NCBI GenBank assembly: GCA_002286855.1 | Contig: NRSV01000012.1 | Coordinates: 1 to 64,000, forward strand | From: Bipolaris cookei | Lineage: Eukaryota; Ascomycota; Dothideomycetes; Pleosporales; Pleosporaceae | Length of the DNA: 64,000 nucleotides | Reading direction: 5' to 3' | In this document: positions 33,188 to 45,994 of the stretch, one piece after another | How positions within the stretch are numbered: position 1 is the first letter of the stretch | Layout: each line of letters opens with the position of its first letter | The notes under the pieces: model-generated | Told to the model about the DNA's origin: nothing | Databases searched by the model: none | The model's input: the letters and a program-made list of their open reading frames with translations, nothing else | Translations under genes and position numbers: made by a program

Positions 33188-35612
33188 GCAGATTCAAATG
33201 CAGACGCAGGCGCAGATGAAGGCAATGGGTCGCCCAACCACAGACAGGACACAATGGAGAGGATGACGAGGCTTGACAAGAGCAATTTCAGCAACGCATG
33301 TTCATGGCGCGGTGTCTGGGGCCGAAGTCATGCGGATCGAGGGATTGGGTGTCGGGGGCAGGCAGGAAACAGGAGTGGTGGGCCACAAGCGCGAAGCCCG
33401 CCAATAGACGCCTGTGTAACCCTGCGGCAGTGGCGCTGACTGGCTGGCCCAAGCGAAGGCCATGCAGCGAGCCAAGTCATCGTGCGTTAGCCTCTGTGCC
33501 CGTTCTCGCTCGCGCTTGGCGTTGCGGGAGACCGCATGATACTAACGGTCATGTGACGCGCTAGTGTAGCGTTCGGGTCTGCTGCACGTTCAGATCCTAG
33601 CCCACGCAAATCGCACAGAACAGGAAAGGCTTCTCCGTTCCCCCCGGTCCCAGTCCTTGATTCTGCCCTCTGCCCTCTGGCGCGGGCCTGCCGCCCTCTC
33701 CTAGTGTCTCCTGTCGGCGCAAGCAAGTCCAAGTCCAAGCAACGGAGCAGGGCAGGGGCTGCGGGGACAATGGAGGGGGGAGGGCGCAGGACAACACAGC
33801 ACAGCACATTCTGCTCGCTCCCTCTCGACGCGACTCGACTCGACTCGAGGCATGGCCCTGACCGCATCGATGCCGCCGCCGCTCCTCCTAGCCCGTCGAT
33901 GACATTGCAGCCCTCCCTCGACTTGCTGGGGTATGTGTGCACCCACTGCTCTGCCCGCTCGCCCCATCACCTGCCCTCTCCGCACGCTCCTGACTGCTGT
34001 GACATGCTGTACACGTTGCGTTAGGCTGATACGGCCACGGCCCGGGGCGCACTCGTTGTCCGTCTGGGATGCATGGGTGCTGCTCTAACGCGTCGGATCA
34101 AGGCCAGCTGCATCGCATGGCATGACGATGGCTTCACCAGCTCGTTGTCGACTGCGCAAAGTTGGCAGCCGGCTAGCTACTGGCACTGGCGTTGATTCCG
34201 TCAGCGCCATGCAGCGCAGCTCCTCGACCGCATCACGCTCTTCGGCCGCCGGCGATACTGCCCAAGACTTACGCCATCAGCCCCCAACACGAACACGTGT
34301 GAGTCAAATGCCCAGCTGCGGCTCGCCTGCCACCATTGACAACTACTCCCCCCCTCGGCGGCTTCCGTGCATTTTTTGGAGGCATTCGTCGCACTTTGTT
34401 AAAAAGCGGTGTGCTCGTGGGGCATCGTCAGGTAATATCCAACCCTTTTATCCAACACACCGATGGGTCACCATAATTCTTTCTTCCGCGAATTAGCACC
34501 ACTCGGGCTGTTCAATGGTCCCGCCACGGTTTGTGGCCGCTTACCCACCCCTTCCGTAGCTCTAAATGACATCTGCCGGCGTTCGTCACACGATTGGTTT
34601 TTTCCAGAAGCCAAAATATGTCGATGCTCATATCATGTCCACACAAGCGGTACGGCTTGTCGTTGTTCAGACGTCGTGTTGAGTTGGGGGCATCATACGA
34701 TGTTAACAAACCCCCCAATAAACCAGGCAGCTAAGCACAGAAGACATACCGCTTACCCGCCAGGGTGTATTCCCTCGCACCGTGCTACTGCAAGGACGGA
34801 AGTTATGCGCCCCAGCTTATACATGGACAGATTATAGAATTGCGGCGAGCCAAAAGTTGTCATCAGGATGCAGAAGGATGCTTGTGCATTGATGCATGGA
34901 CACGGTTCGACTGACGGCGCCTCTGACAGGACTTGTTGCCGCATTTATAGACAATGTTTGTTTGCAGCGTCGATGCGTGTCCTGTCAAAGTTGATACGTG
35001 CCCCTTCCCTGCAACCTGTCAGACGGCGGAAGCGTCGCACAGGACGCCATTCGTCTCGGAGGCTTGATGATGTCTTCCCGCCTGATATAACCACATTTGG
35101 ATTTACGCGCAGGTCGCGGCACACGAGACGCGGCACAATCGACACGGGTCTTCTTTACTGCTTACGAACCACTCATGCTTGCAGCACTCTGCAGGCCTTG
35201 CATCTTTTGGGGACAAGTTGTGTGACACAAACTTCGTTAATCTAAACGTCAACGGGACATATGCGGGAATTCCACACCTCGTCCCGGCCCGCTGATACAC
35301 ACTTGGGACCAAGCGAGTGACTCCGGCATGCTGTATCCACGCGCTGTTCCGCACTCTCGATTCACCGCTGTCAAAAGGGATCCATACTTGGGGCATGCGC
35401 TTCGCGCCGCAGCCTTAATGTGCGTTGTGCGGACTGCTGCTTGTGCTTGTTTGGGGGTGAATCGACCGAAGGGCGGGTGAAGATCCATCATGGCTATTCT
35501 TACCCCACAAATGTACCGTTCGGTTGGTGTAACCGTCATCCACCAGCGACAATTGACGGCATTTTTGTTTTTGCCCACCACACACTTATACATCCACGTA
35601 TGTACACATACA

Positions 35613-35650
35613 CGTTCGCATTCGCACTCGCACTCACGCTCACGCTCACC
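35613..35650. repeat. degenerate CGCTCA/CGCACT hexamer repeat
   Basis: Tandem six-base units (TTCGCA, CTCGCA, CTCACG and similar) over about 38 bp; imperfect. Confidence 0.6.
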
Positions 35651-37144
35651 CAAAGGCTGCCAATACGGAAGTGACGACCGCCATGGCAATAACACACGTT
35701 CATGGCCCGTTCTTTGTCGCTGAGTACCCTGGGACCACTCGCTGCATCTGCGCTCATTAAACATGGGCTCGTGACTGACTCGGATGTCGAAATGCGGTGT
35801 GGCAGTCAATCAAAACACAATAATAATCAAATGCGCTTTGCCGCGACCGGTGAGTCTCTGCTCGTAGCAACGTCGTAAAGCGCAAAGGCTCGAGCAAGGT
35901 ATGTCATCATGTCTTGTGACCCAGACCAGGGAGGCTTTTGCTGTTGCTGTTGTTTTTGCCCGCGCATGGTGCACATTGGCGATTTGCCCGTCTCCCAGCA
36001 AATGCAAGGCACGCACACGCACACACATAAACACACATACACAACCATTTGAAAGTGCGAATTTTGCTGACTGGAGATTGAACATTAATGTCGCGTGGAT
36101 GATTGGCTAACGGAATTGATTCCAACCTGGCTGCGGAAAGCCTGGATTGAAGTTCCGCGGGCCGTCCACCCCAATCTGGAGAGAGGGAATGAAGAAAAGT
36201 TAGGCGGTGCGCCCAAGGATAGCTGCAAACTACGGCGGGCTGACGATTATTCGTTGGAGCGTTGCGTCGTCACCCATTATGCAGCCAGTCGAAAACAGGC
36301 CGGCAAGGTGCCGAGGCTGAATACGTTCTGGGCGTTTCGCCATTCTCTTCCCTCGTGGTGGCTACATCCGCGCAAGTCCGAGAGAGCCTCGTCACCAGCG
36401 GGACTTCCGGCACTGGCAGAGAAAATCCTACAAAGGCTCTTTGTCTGAGTGTGTTGGAGAAAAATGGCAGGCGTCGAATCAGAAGGGCAAGCAAGCGTTT
36501 GGCCATGGGTGCCGGTTTGCAAGCCGCACGCCGGCGCAAGGGACGAACGATGGGCCAAATTGTGGAGGCCGGATGAAGAGGCGTGATTTGAGGACAAAAG
36601 CGAGCTGCGTCGGATGCCGCCCGTCTTACACGAAGCAATGGCAGCTGAGAAGCGGCCATGTCAGGCATGCTTTCACACGCAAGGCTGGCCAGAGCCGGCA
36701 CTATTACGCACCAGGCTGCGCAGAGACGAAAACTCTACCGGCAATGGTGGAGCTTGCAGCGGTCATTTGCTGGTGCTGTAGGAGCTGGAGCAAGTTGAAG
36801 CTGCTGCTGGCTGGAGCGAACGGTTCTCCCGGCGCAAGACATATCGGCCCTCCCGCGTGCTACACTGCCCCGCGAGCGAGCGAGTGCCTGAGGTCGCCGA
36901 GTCGCACCGGTGGGCGCGCGCCCTTGACTAGCCATGGCAAGGAACTCACGTCACAACGCTGCAAACAGCACAAGACCGTTGCCGCAGTGTTCCACACCAA
37001 CTGTCACTACAGGGATGCTGCCGTCCTTGACGAGCAAAACGACCGACGCGCCCGGATTGATCAGCCCTATCAGATATTGCAGCAGATGAAGGGCAACAGG
37101 TCGCCTCGTGGCCTATGAAGCAAAGGCTCACGCATATGTCTGCT

Positions 37145-37164
37145 GGGGGGGGGGGGGGGGGGGG
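37145..37164. repeat. 20-G homopolymer
   Basis: An uninterrupted run of 20 G on the plus strand. It can form G-quadruplex structures and is also a place where assembly length is unreliable. Confidence 0.85.
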
Positions 37165-37846
37165 CGAAGGCATTAACGATGCGGGATGACTGTAATTGTC
37201 GTCACTACTTGATGGCAGCGTTTGGTTGTGGACGAGTCCAAAAAGCATGCATGGCGGGCAGGCAGCATGACAACATAGCAGCATGGTCGCCGCCGCCGCC
37301 GCTCAGCAACGCCAGCAAAGCACGGTGCGACTATGACGGGCTGTAGGCCTGCTCGTACCGTGGTTCGTAAGCTGTCGCATGTCCCGAGCTATGTCCTTCA
37401 CGAAGGACGCGACACAAGGAAGGACGCAGAGACGGCCCGTCGACGACTCAAGAGCCCCGAGGTGCTCCCACTAAGTACTGGCACTACTGTGGCACTCTGC
37501 TTGCTTGCATGCGTGCGCGACGCCCCTCTAGCTGCGACGACGGCTGGCGAGGCGGCCGCGTGGTGCACGCTCGACAGACAGGCAGCTCTGGCACGGCGAG
37601 GCGTCCGAGGGCGGTGGTGACATGGGCGCTGATTGCAGCGGCCTGTATATAATTAAAGGCTCGTAGATCACAGCGCGACGGGAGTCCCCGAGCTCTTGGC
37701 GAGTCATACATCTCAAGCAAGCTGCCGGCCCGCAGCATCATCATGCACACGGGCCCGGGCTCCTAGGTCATACGCCAACCAGCAAGGGGCCTGACTCTGG
37801 GTTGGAGGGGGGAGGGCAGGCCACGCAGGCCACGCCCGCCGTGGAT

Positions 37847-37902
37847 GGCGGACTGGCGGACTGGCGGACTGGCGGACTGGCGGACTGGTGGATTGGTGGA
37901 TG
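37847..37902. repeat. 8-bp minisatellite GGCGGACT
   Basis: Five perfect tandem copies at 37847-37886 followed by two degenerate copies (GGTGGATT, GGTGGATG). Confidence 0.9.
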
Positions 37903-38697
37903 CAGATACGTCGTTGCTGTGGGACGCTCGCTGGGCGGAGGCGTGATGCTACAGCCGCAGCTACGCCCACTGCCCATCCATCCGCCGGCGCCGCTCTGGC
38001 ACCAGGGCCTTCTCTTGCCTTCGCCCGTCTGCGTCTGCTGCAGGCGGGTGTGTGGCTGCACGTCCAATGCAAGTGAGGATGCCGCATGGCTTTTAGCGCG
38101 TTTGGCGGACCGTCGCCGTCGTCGCTGCATGGGGCGGGCAGGGATAAAAACGCCATCCTAGTAGAAGCGGCGAGAAGGTTGAGTTCTCGGGCACGCGGTG
38201 GGTAGTAATAGCGGCCGCTCCAACCTGAATCTCCTTTTTCGCTTCCACGCTCTTGGGTCCCGTCTCCTCCACGCGCTTCGAGAAGCCTTTCACCTCCACA
38301 GCCTTTCCTCAACCTACAGCCCCCTTCGCAAGCTGACGCACCCCCGACCCCAAGACACGTCCAACCAGCCCAGTCGCCCACCGCCCTTGTCCTGTGTGCA
38401 CACTCCCCCTCGCCCCATTCCTCCGATCCGCTCACCTCGGCTTGGCTCTGCAACGAGTGCCCAATTTGCTCTGCCTTCTCTTCTCACCTGCAGCAACAGC
38501 CGACCTTGCGGCCCGCTTGCCAGTATTTTGTGACACCTCACCCGCCCCAGAGGATCTCCCGCACCGCCAGACCAAAACCAACGTCCCCTACACTCCCTTT
38601 GACGTCGAGGCTGGCCCATCTGTCTGTTGCACTGGTCAAGAGCGGCGTGTGATTGACAGGCACCACGTTGTGCCCGCCATCGAATTAGACGGCCCGC

Positions 38698-38795
38698 ACA
38701 CACACCACACACATACGCTCTCTCCCTCTCTCTCTCCCCCTCTGTCTCTCTTACTCACATTCACCCACCCACCCACACACACACACACATACACA
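38698..38795. repeat. CA/CT-rich microsatellite tract in the leader region
   Basis: Alternating CA repeats, a (CT)n block and a further CA repeat lie 40-135 bp upstream of the Zn2Cys6 start codon. Pyrimidine-rich tracts of this kind often lie near transcription starts of fungal genes. Confidence 0.7.
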
Positions 38796-38831
38796 ATCTC
38801 GCCTGCCGCTACCGCCACTCGTCCGCGAGCA

Positions 38832-40203
38832 ATGTTCCCTCACCAGGGTGGCCAAGGCCAGCTTCCTACTCACTGGCAGCCGCCTACCTCGCAGCAGCCC
38901 GCGAATGGCTCTTATGCGCCGCCTCCCCATGTAAGTCGCTCTCGTGCTCGCTCGTCCTCTCTTGCCTGTTACGCGAGCCTTGCAAATCAGCACTGGTAGT
39001 GCCCACGTCATCTCGTCCTCTGGGTGACAGCTTGCTGACACTTGACGTCAATCCAGATGAACACCACGCTCCCTCCTCCACCGCCCCAAGAGCCACGACC
39101 CGACATGGCTCAACATCCTCAATATCAGCACCCGCACCCGCAGCCCTACCGTCTACCAGGCCCCAATGAGTGGACGCGTGCTCCGCCTCCCCCAGATCCA
39201 TACCGCCAGCAGCCTCCACCACCACAATACGTCCAGCAGCACCACCAGCCGCCAGCTCCTCGCCAGCGCACTGCCATTGCCTGCCGGTACTGCAGACGCC
39301 GCAAGGTACTTGATCGCCAAAGCAACGCATCGAGATAATATAGCTTACCCTTCCCCATAGATTCGATGCTCGGGCTTCGAGGCGACAGAGGACGGCCGTT
39401 GCTCCAACTGCATGAGGTTCAACCAAGACTGCATCTTTACCCCTGTTTCGGCACAGACTCAGGCTTTTGTTCCTGCCCACACTGTCTGGCGAGGTGTTGG
39501 CCAACCGCCACCCATGTATGGTGCCTATGGCCAACCTCTTCCTCCTGCTAGCCATGGTGAGCCCTATGGCCAGCCAGCGCGTCCGCAGCAGTATCTGCCC
39601 AGCCCAACTGCAGGTCCGTACCAAGCTCATTCTGAATATGGTCCACCAGGTGCTTCGCCAGATGAGGCAAGCCGTGACGCCATGGCTGGCAGGAAGAGAC
39701 TCCACCCAGAGCCTCACACTCCTACTTTGCCTCCGCCACATCCTGGCTCAGCGTCACAGGCTCCTCATCGAGGCACAGGACCAGAGTATGCCTATCCAGA
39801 GCCACCATCTCTAACATCGGCTGCCCCAACAGCAAATCCTCCAACCGCATATTCGTCTGGTCCTCCACCCGCCCAGCCCTACTACACCGCACAACCGCCG
39901 CGCCAGGGCTCCCCACAGAGCGCTTATCGCTATGAGCCAAGTCGCAATTCGTCTTCGCCACACTCACAAGCACCCACGACGCCCGGTGCTCCGCCCACAC
40001 CCTACTATGGCGCTCCTCCTCAAACGAACGGTGTTCTGCAACCTCCACCACCCCACAGCGATGGCCGCACTCCACCACCGCCCACATCACAAGCTTCGGC
40101 AAGGCCGAGTATGCGTATTAACGACCTAGTAACCGACAATGGCCCGGCTCGCAGCTCGACCGACTCGTCCATGCTAAACATGCTCAATCGCCGACCCATG
40201 TAA
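38832..40203 (+). CDS. Zn(II)2Cys6 transcription factor, Pro/Gln-rich
   Basis: Three exons, 38832-38930, 39057-39305 and 39361-40203, encode 396 aa. The binuclear zinc cluster has Cys109, Cys112, Cys119, Cys130, Cys133 and Cys140 (C-x2-C-x6-C-x10-C-x2-C-x6-C), with the basic CRYCRRRK|IRC segment split by the second intron. It is followed by RFNQDCIFTPVSAQTQAFVPAHT. The flanks are low-complexity Pro/Gln/His/Ser/Tyr sequence, and no fungal_trans middle-homology domain is present, so it is a compact factor. The C-terminus (RINDLVTDNG, SSMLNMLNRRPM) is the most ordered-looking remaining part. It is a predicted nuclear DNA-binding regulator; the target genes are unknown. It stands between two long gene-free regions. 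Confidence 0.93.
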
Positions 40204-43200
40204 ATCTTGTCTCGTATCAGAGGCAATGCTCTGAAGCTGGTCTTTCGAGAGCGCTACACACAAACTGGATCAAGCAAAGGGAAAATACAGCAAAAAATTT
40301 CGATTGATTGCGGCACCCGACCTTTACTCGTTTCCTCGTGTACAACCTTTCTTCCTGTCCTGTCGACATCTGCTATCGCAAGGAGTTCTGGCTGGTAACA
40401 GCATGTTTTCTGGGCGGAATTCTGCTTTTAAACGGCGATAAAGAGCATCGAGACTTTTCTACTTAATACTGAAAGATCTACCTCACTGTCACTTCCGGGG
40501 TTATTTCGTTTTTTTCGTTTTCCTATCATCTCGAGTGCGGAGGTTGCTAATCTGACGATGTGCGCTCATCCCGATTCCCGGAGTGGGTGTGTCATCTTTT
40601 TAACGTTTGGCGGCAAGCGCTCGATTCCGGCTGTTCTGTTGAACATAAGCTACTAAACTGGGTGGTATTCTGTCTTTTCCTGCAAGCTTTTAGAACTGGA
40701 GGGTTGCATCATGTCACGGAGGCTTGGTTGATAGTCGCATCATCTCAAGGCCTGGGGCGAACCAGCTCTTTACGTGCTTCACTGCATTGGCTGGGGTAGT
40801 GGTAGTTTGTGCTTTTTTGTACATCTTTGTTACGGTTCATGTTATCCATTAGGTGCGGTTGCTCTATTCCCCTTCTTCTAACTGTCTCTACCGCATTCTA
40901 AACTTCTCTATTCTGTCTGGGATCTTTCTCACTGGTGGGCGGCTATCTGAAATTTTACTCGCAAAGACACGTCCAAAGGTAAATGGATCAACAGCAGCAA
41001 CGTTATGTAGTACTTGTTTTTCTCGGGGTTTTTCTTGTTACGTTTTGGACTAGCTATCTAAATTGAAGACGTTTGATGGTGTAATGCTTACTGGGCTTTG
41101 GTTGTTTTGTCAACGGTGAAGAGCATGTCTTTCCTTGCGTGTCAGCTTACACTAATGTTGCTACTGCTATGTATGTAACTACTACTATGCTGAGTCATAT
41201 TCATTGGGGGGAGAGAACGTGGTGTGCATCGGGTTGCACACGAACACAAGCAAGAGCAACGCAGGGTCGATCTGACTATGAGGACGGATACGCACGTGTA
41301 GTGCTTTCCTTTTCCATGTATACGCCTCCCACCCCCTCACAGAAGAGAAAAGCAACCACCCGCTACGGACAGCTTGGACCACACACTTCCCACTTCTTCT
41401 TCTTCTTCTTCTTTGTCGTCTTCTTCCGGCACCCGGTTCTCGATCGATCCAAGTATCAGGAAAATTGGACATGTCTTGCAGCTCGGCTGTCCATCGTACC
41501 AGGCCATTCTGCTCACTACACGCATGACTGGCACAACTGACACCCAATGGTCGCACCAGCCTGTGCGTCGGCAGCCGCCACATTCATCACGCCAGACAAA
41601 CGCTATCGATCAGAAAAGTCCTCAGGCCGCGGTTCCGTATCGGGATCTATCGGCAACGATAACTGCTCGGTCAAGCCATTTGACACCGGTACGGCACGGA
41701 GCGCCCAGCCGACCGATTGCGAGCGATGCTGCTCGAGTTACATCGAGACTCACTTCATTGGTGTTGGTTTAGCGCCGTGCTTGTTGCGTGGTACAGAGAT
41801 ATAGACTTGATGCATTATACGGTAGCAGTACCGCCGTCACCATCTAGTCTTGGGGGGGTGATTGCTTCTGACTACTGGGAGGCACGGGAAAAGGCGCTAT
41901 GGCGCTTGGAGCAGAGGGCTGTCAGATGCAGGGAAGACAAAGGACCTTGTTGGTCCTGAGCTTTAGTGTACCGACATTTCGTGGCGTTGGTGTCTGTGTC
42001 TGTGTCTGTGTCGGGCGGCCAGATGATGATCCGGCCATGTCAGGTCAACGCTTGGTGGCGCTATCACCATCTTTCTACCACTACCCACGGCTGAGGCCAA
42101 CCAAAGCAAGTATGGAAAGGTTACGTTTTGTTTTCCCGTCGGCTGCCGGCGTGCACATGATCAGCCCACGAAGCGGACCAGCCGTGTAGTACGTGTATGC
42201 GCTATTACGGCTGTCGAATTGGGGGGTTTTCTAACATTACTAGTTAAATGGGACTCGCTTTTGTAGCGTACAGTAACCTTCATCCAACACATTCTAAGTG
42301 GATTAACGGAACGGAGCGAGAAGCAAAGTTTAAGCCGCGATGCTGCTAAGACAAGTTGGCAACCGTCGTAGGGCGTCCAACATACACCTAAGGTACTTGG
42401 CCGAGCACAAGATGCAGGGCAATTCAGCACTGACCCAAGAACGAATACGACTTCACTACATGGATGTCGCACTCGCAAAGCGACAATTGTTCACTCTACA
42501 ATAATAGCTGTTTGTTAAGTCGGAAAGACCAAATCAGAAACTAACAGCAGGTGAAAGGAACATACGCCGGAGCATACGCCGGAGCACACGACTAGGCTCA
42601 TTGCCCTGACAATCCTTTCCTCCGAAAGTGAAATAGAAACTTATTTCCAAGTAAGGAGCTATCATCGAGGCCAGGTTCAAGGTTCTTCCCGTCTGGCTTG
42701 ATCTTGGTTGCTGGGCTCCGTTGGGTTTATTGATTCCGTGAGATGGGCAAAAAGGATTAGCAAGGGTATAGACGGACCTGTCACGATTCGCTTTCAGCCT
42801 GTTCTCCGTTTCAGGCACGAACCGCAACGGCCCAGCATCCTTTCCCTCCCACAGCATGCGCACACACGGGGCCGCATCACTTAAGCCTACACGTGAAATG
42901 TCTCGAACCTGGTATCAGACCCGTGTGTTCCGAGGCCCCCCGCATACTTATCATACAAATAATCCTTCCTCGGAACTACCCATTGCAGACAATGACATGG
43001 GGCGTTCCCACCGCAAGCGAAAAAGCAATGAAAAACGACGTTTGGAGCAAGGGCTTGTCACGGGACGGTGCGGAACACGAGGAATGGGAAGCACGTTTCG
43101 AGCATGGGGCCGTCGGCCGCCGCCATGTGTTGTGTTGCGCAAACTGAGTCAGAAAAAGAGACTATTATAGGCTAGAGACCCTGTCCTTGCTCTCTCCAAT

Positions 43201-45994
43201 CTCACGCCTCAGTTTAGCCCATCACTAGTGTACCGCTCTTTTTCCTTTCCAATCTTTTTCCCTCTTCTCTTTTTCAGCTTTGGTTCGGAGCGTGCAGGTC
43301 CGAAGTACACTGTGCGCTGTCCTGGCCAGTACTTAGACCAGGTAGTGCCTTGGTCATTTGCTCGAGCAAAAAAATCTTACAGATGGATTCCCAGCTGTGA
43401 GAGAGGAGAGTGAGATACAGGATGGATTCCCGGAGGAGCGGAGCGAGAGACGGCGATTTCCAACACGCCTCCTCCCAAGAGGAACATGACCCATGTTACG
43501 TACATACGGTTTCTGTTGCTTTCATCACATCCATGACAGTAACGTCAACCGCGCCACGGTGGTATTTGCGGCGAAAAAAGCCAAGGCACACACGCATATC
43601 GCGTGGCCATCCGTAGGTCTCCCCTTTCCTCCACCCTTGTCTCTTCCATCCAATCGCTCGTTCGTTCAAGTGCGCAAAGGAATAAGACCCTGGACCCATT
43701 TCTTCCGTGCGTTCTCACGGTGGCACTCCCCTTTGGCTAAGCACAGGAAGCAACCGCAGGACATGTGCCTGTCTGTACCCGATGCGATGCCGAATGCCAC
43801 GTATCGCTGGGCCCTCTTAATGTCATCGTCATCCACTTCTGTTCCGCTGTCCGGCCGCGATAGCTGTACATATGCATTGATGGGTCTTCCAACCGCCGGT
43901 ACACGGAGGACCCCAAGATCTTGCTAAACACAATCCATATTGAAAAACAAGGTCAAGCGAGCGGGAAGTTAATCATGGGAAAGCGAAAGTCAGTTTAGCA
44001 AGTGAATCCCGTTTACCACTGCCGCCACCACTGCCGCTACCACTGCCGCTATCAAAGTAAGAAAAACGTCTCCCCAGCTTATCCCTTGCACACCATCACC
44101 TCCCACCACATAAGCCACAGACAGGCACTCGCAATCACATTCCCTTCTCCCTGTGTGTCAACGTGAGTCCGTCCAGACTAATCTGAGACTCTCACCTGAA
44201 CGTTCTTTCTTTTTCCTTTCAGCTTATGCTAAGTCAAACGCCCTTTTCATGCGCAGACCAATAGCAATATCAGCGCCTAACCTTCTCACGGCAAATACAC
44301 ATGACTTGTGGTGCCCATATTGCATTCCGCAGGCAAGTTACAGCCACCACGCCAAGCCCCATGCCTCCATGAGTAAGCAGGAGGGGAAAAGGAACGAGAA
44401 GCAGGAAAGACAAAGAAGAAAAAACCGTGACGAGCGGTGAGCGTACCCGACACTACCATCTTTTTCCTGTTTCCTCCCTCCTTCTCCTCCTGTGATCCTC
44501 TCCATTCCAAACAACAAATCAAACACTGATAACGCCCCACCCACCCACCCACTAGCCGCGCAACGTCACGTAGCTCCATCCACAAAATCCCTCCCTCAAT
44601 GAACCCACTTTTGCCCTCGCAAACAAGAAAACTAAAGCACTAGCGTACCGTATCTCGTGCATCGGAAAAGAGCCTAGCGCCCGGCTTTGCCTCCCCCTTC
44701 CCTTCCCCTCACCAAGTGTGCAAAAAAAAACGACGCCACATAGGCACGTGGAAGGAGGTAGCTGAAAGGATTTTTTTGCTTCCTCTTCCTCTTTGCTCTA
44801 TGTGATTAGAGAGTGGGGAAAGGGTCTAGGTGACGGGCGGACGGTCCGTTAGGTGTCTGCGTTCCGCTTGCAACTTGTACTTGCGCCGGAGTCCAGAGCT
44901 AAGATTGCCCTTTAGGAGTAGACAGCGGAAGGGCAAAGCAACGCAAAGCAAAGCAAAAATTATTTATCACAGGCTCTCTGTTTTTTTTTGCTTTGCTTTG
45001 GTGGCTGCGCTGCGGGAAAGTGGGGAGGCGGGTGGGGTGGCTTGCGTGCCGTGAGTGCGTGTGTGTATGCGGATTAGGCTGGGTTACTTAATTGAAGGGG
45101 GAGGGTTGAATGTGGGGAGGGTGCTGGCTTCTGCCTGGTGGTATGTAGGGGGGGAAGGGTGCGGGTGTTTAGGGTTTCTTGGAGGTTCTTAGAGGTTTGT
45201 TGGGGTTGGCGGCGGAGAGGGCGAGGCTGGGGGTGTCAGCGTCATGTTTGCGTAGGTTGAAGGGCTGGCGGTGATGCTATGGGGGGAGTGTTATTTTCTT
45301 GTTGATTTTTTTTGCTGTTTATTTTCTTTTCTGTGGTAGAGAGTGTTGGGCAGATACCCTTTTGGCTGTGTTTGACTGGATTCGTGACGTCGTAGTTGGA
45401 GGAAGTTGGGTCTGTTGGATAAAGAAAGTGTGGTAAGTCTTGCCGAGCTAGGGTCGGTGCGGATGGGGTAGGTACTTTGTAGTTCTCTTCAGGTATTATT
45501 CGTTTATGACGAGTTTGTTATTGATTTTCCGGCACAACATAGTGGTGCGTTACCTGTAGTAGGTGAGATAGGTTCTACATATCATTCTGAACAAGACATT
45601 CCCAGCCATTATGATCAAAGTTCTCCATGTGTATTTGAACTATGGAAACACAAGGCTCGTTGAGTATATCGTTTACCAAACCGAGACACATGCCACAAGA
45701 AGATGGAAACTCAGTTAAGAACTGATGTTCTCTAACTCACCATTAACTCAGTAATGATCTACAAGGTATCACCAACTATATTTACTTTACATCTACCATA
45801 AACCCCCGAGTTACAAAGAAAGTTCAAACCAGAGCACCGTGTACCGTTCCACGCCAAAGAACCGTACATTGTTTTTCTCAATCTGAAAATCTCACTGCAT
45901 GATACGAGAACAAAGTGAACAAGGCCCGCACCGAATCAAAAACGTTTGGGGGGTGATCGTTCGCCAAAAAAATAAGAAAAGAAAAAGAATCAGC
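40204..45994. other. gene-poor stretch downstream of the Zn2Cys6 gene
   Basis: About 5.8 kb. The first few hundred bases, T-rich, are probably the regulator's 3' untranslated region. Frames up to about 144 codons (for example 43493-43927) overlap others on the opposite strand and lack recognisable features. It includes TTC repeats near 41395-41413, GTGTCT repeats near 41990-42010, CCACTGCCGC repeats near 44017-44050, and a 16-bp inverted repeat at 44944-45000. No transposon sequence recognised. Confidence 0.5.
44944..45000. repeat. 16-bp perfect inverted repeat
   Basis: CAAAGCAAAGCAAAAA at 44944-44959 is mirrored by its reverse complement at 44985-45000 with a 25-nt spacer. It is made of GCAAA pentamer repeats and ends in A/T runs. 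It could form a long hairpin in RNA or a cruciform; the function is unknown. Confidence 0.75.

Larger units (their letters stand above)
33188..38831. other. gene-poor stretch upstream of the Zn2Cys6 gene
   Basis: About 5.6 kb with no gene I can support. Many frames of 60-246 codons exist on both strands, but they overlap each other, are rich in Arg/Pro/Cys as expected of GC-rich noncoding DNA, and show no domains, signal peptides or consistent splice pattern. It contains several simple repeats (listed separately), a 20-G run, and a pyrimidine/CA-rich tract just before the regulator's ATG. It could hold a long 5' leader, distant regulatory DNA or noncoding transcripts. Confidence 0.5.

Noticed and set aside
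36441..37118. 225-codon plus-strand frame before the regulator gene
   Set aside because: Arg/Cys/Ser-rich composition typical of GC-rich noncoding DNA, overlapped by frames on the other strand, no domain.
37713..38453. 246-codon minus-strand frame
   Set aside because: Runs through the minisatellite and low-complexity DNA; repeats explain the open frame.
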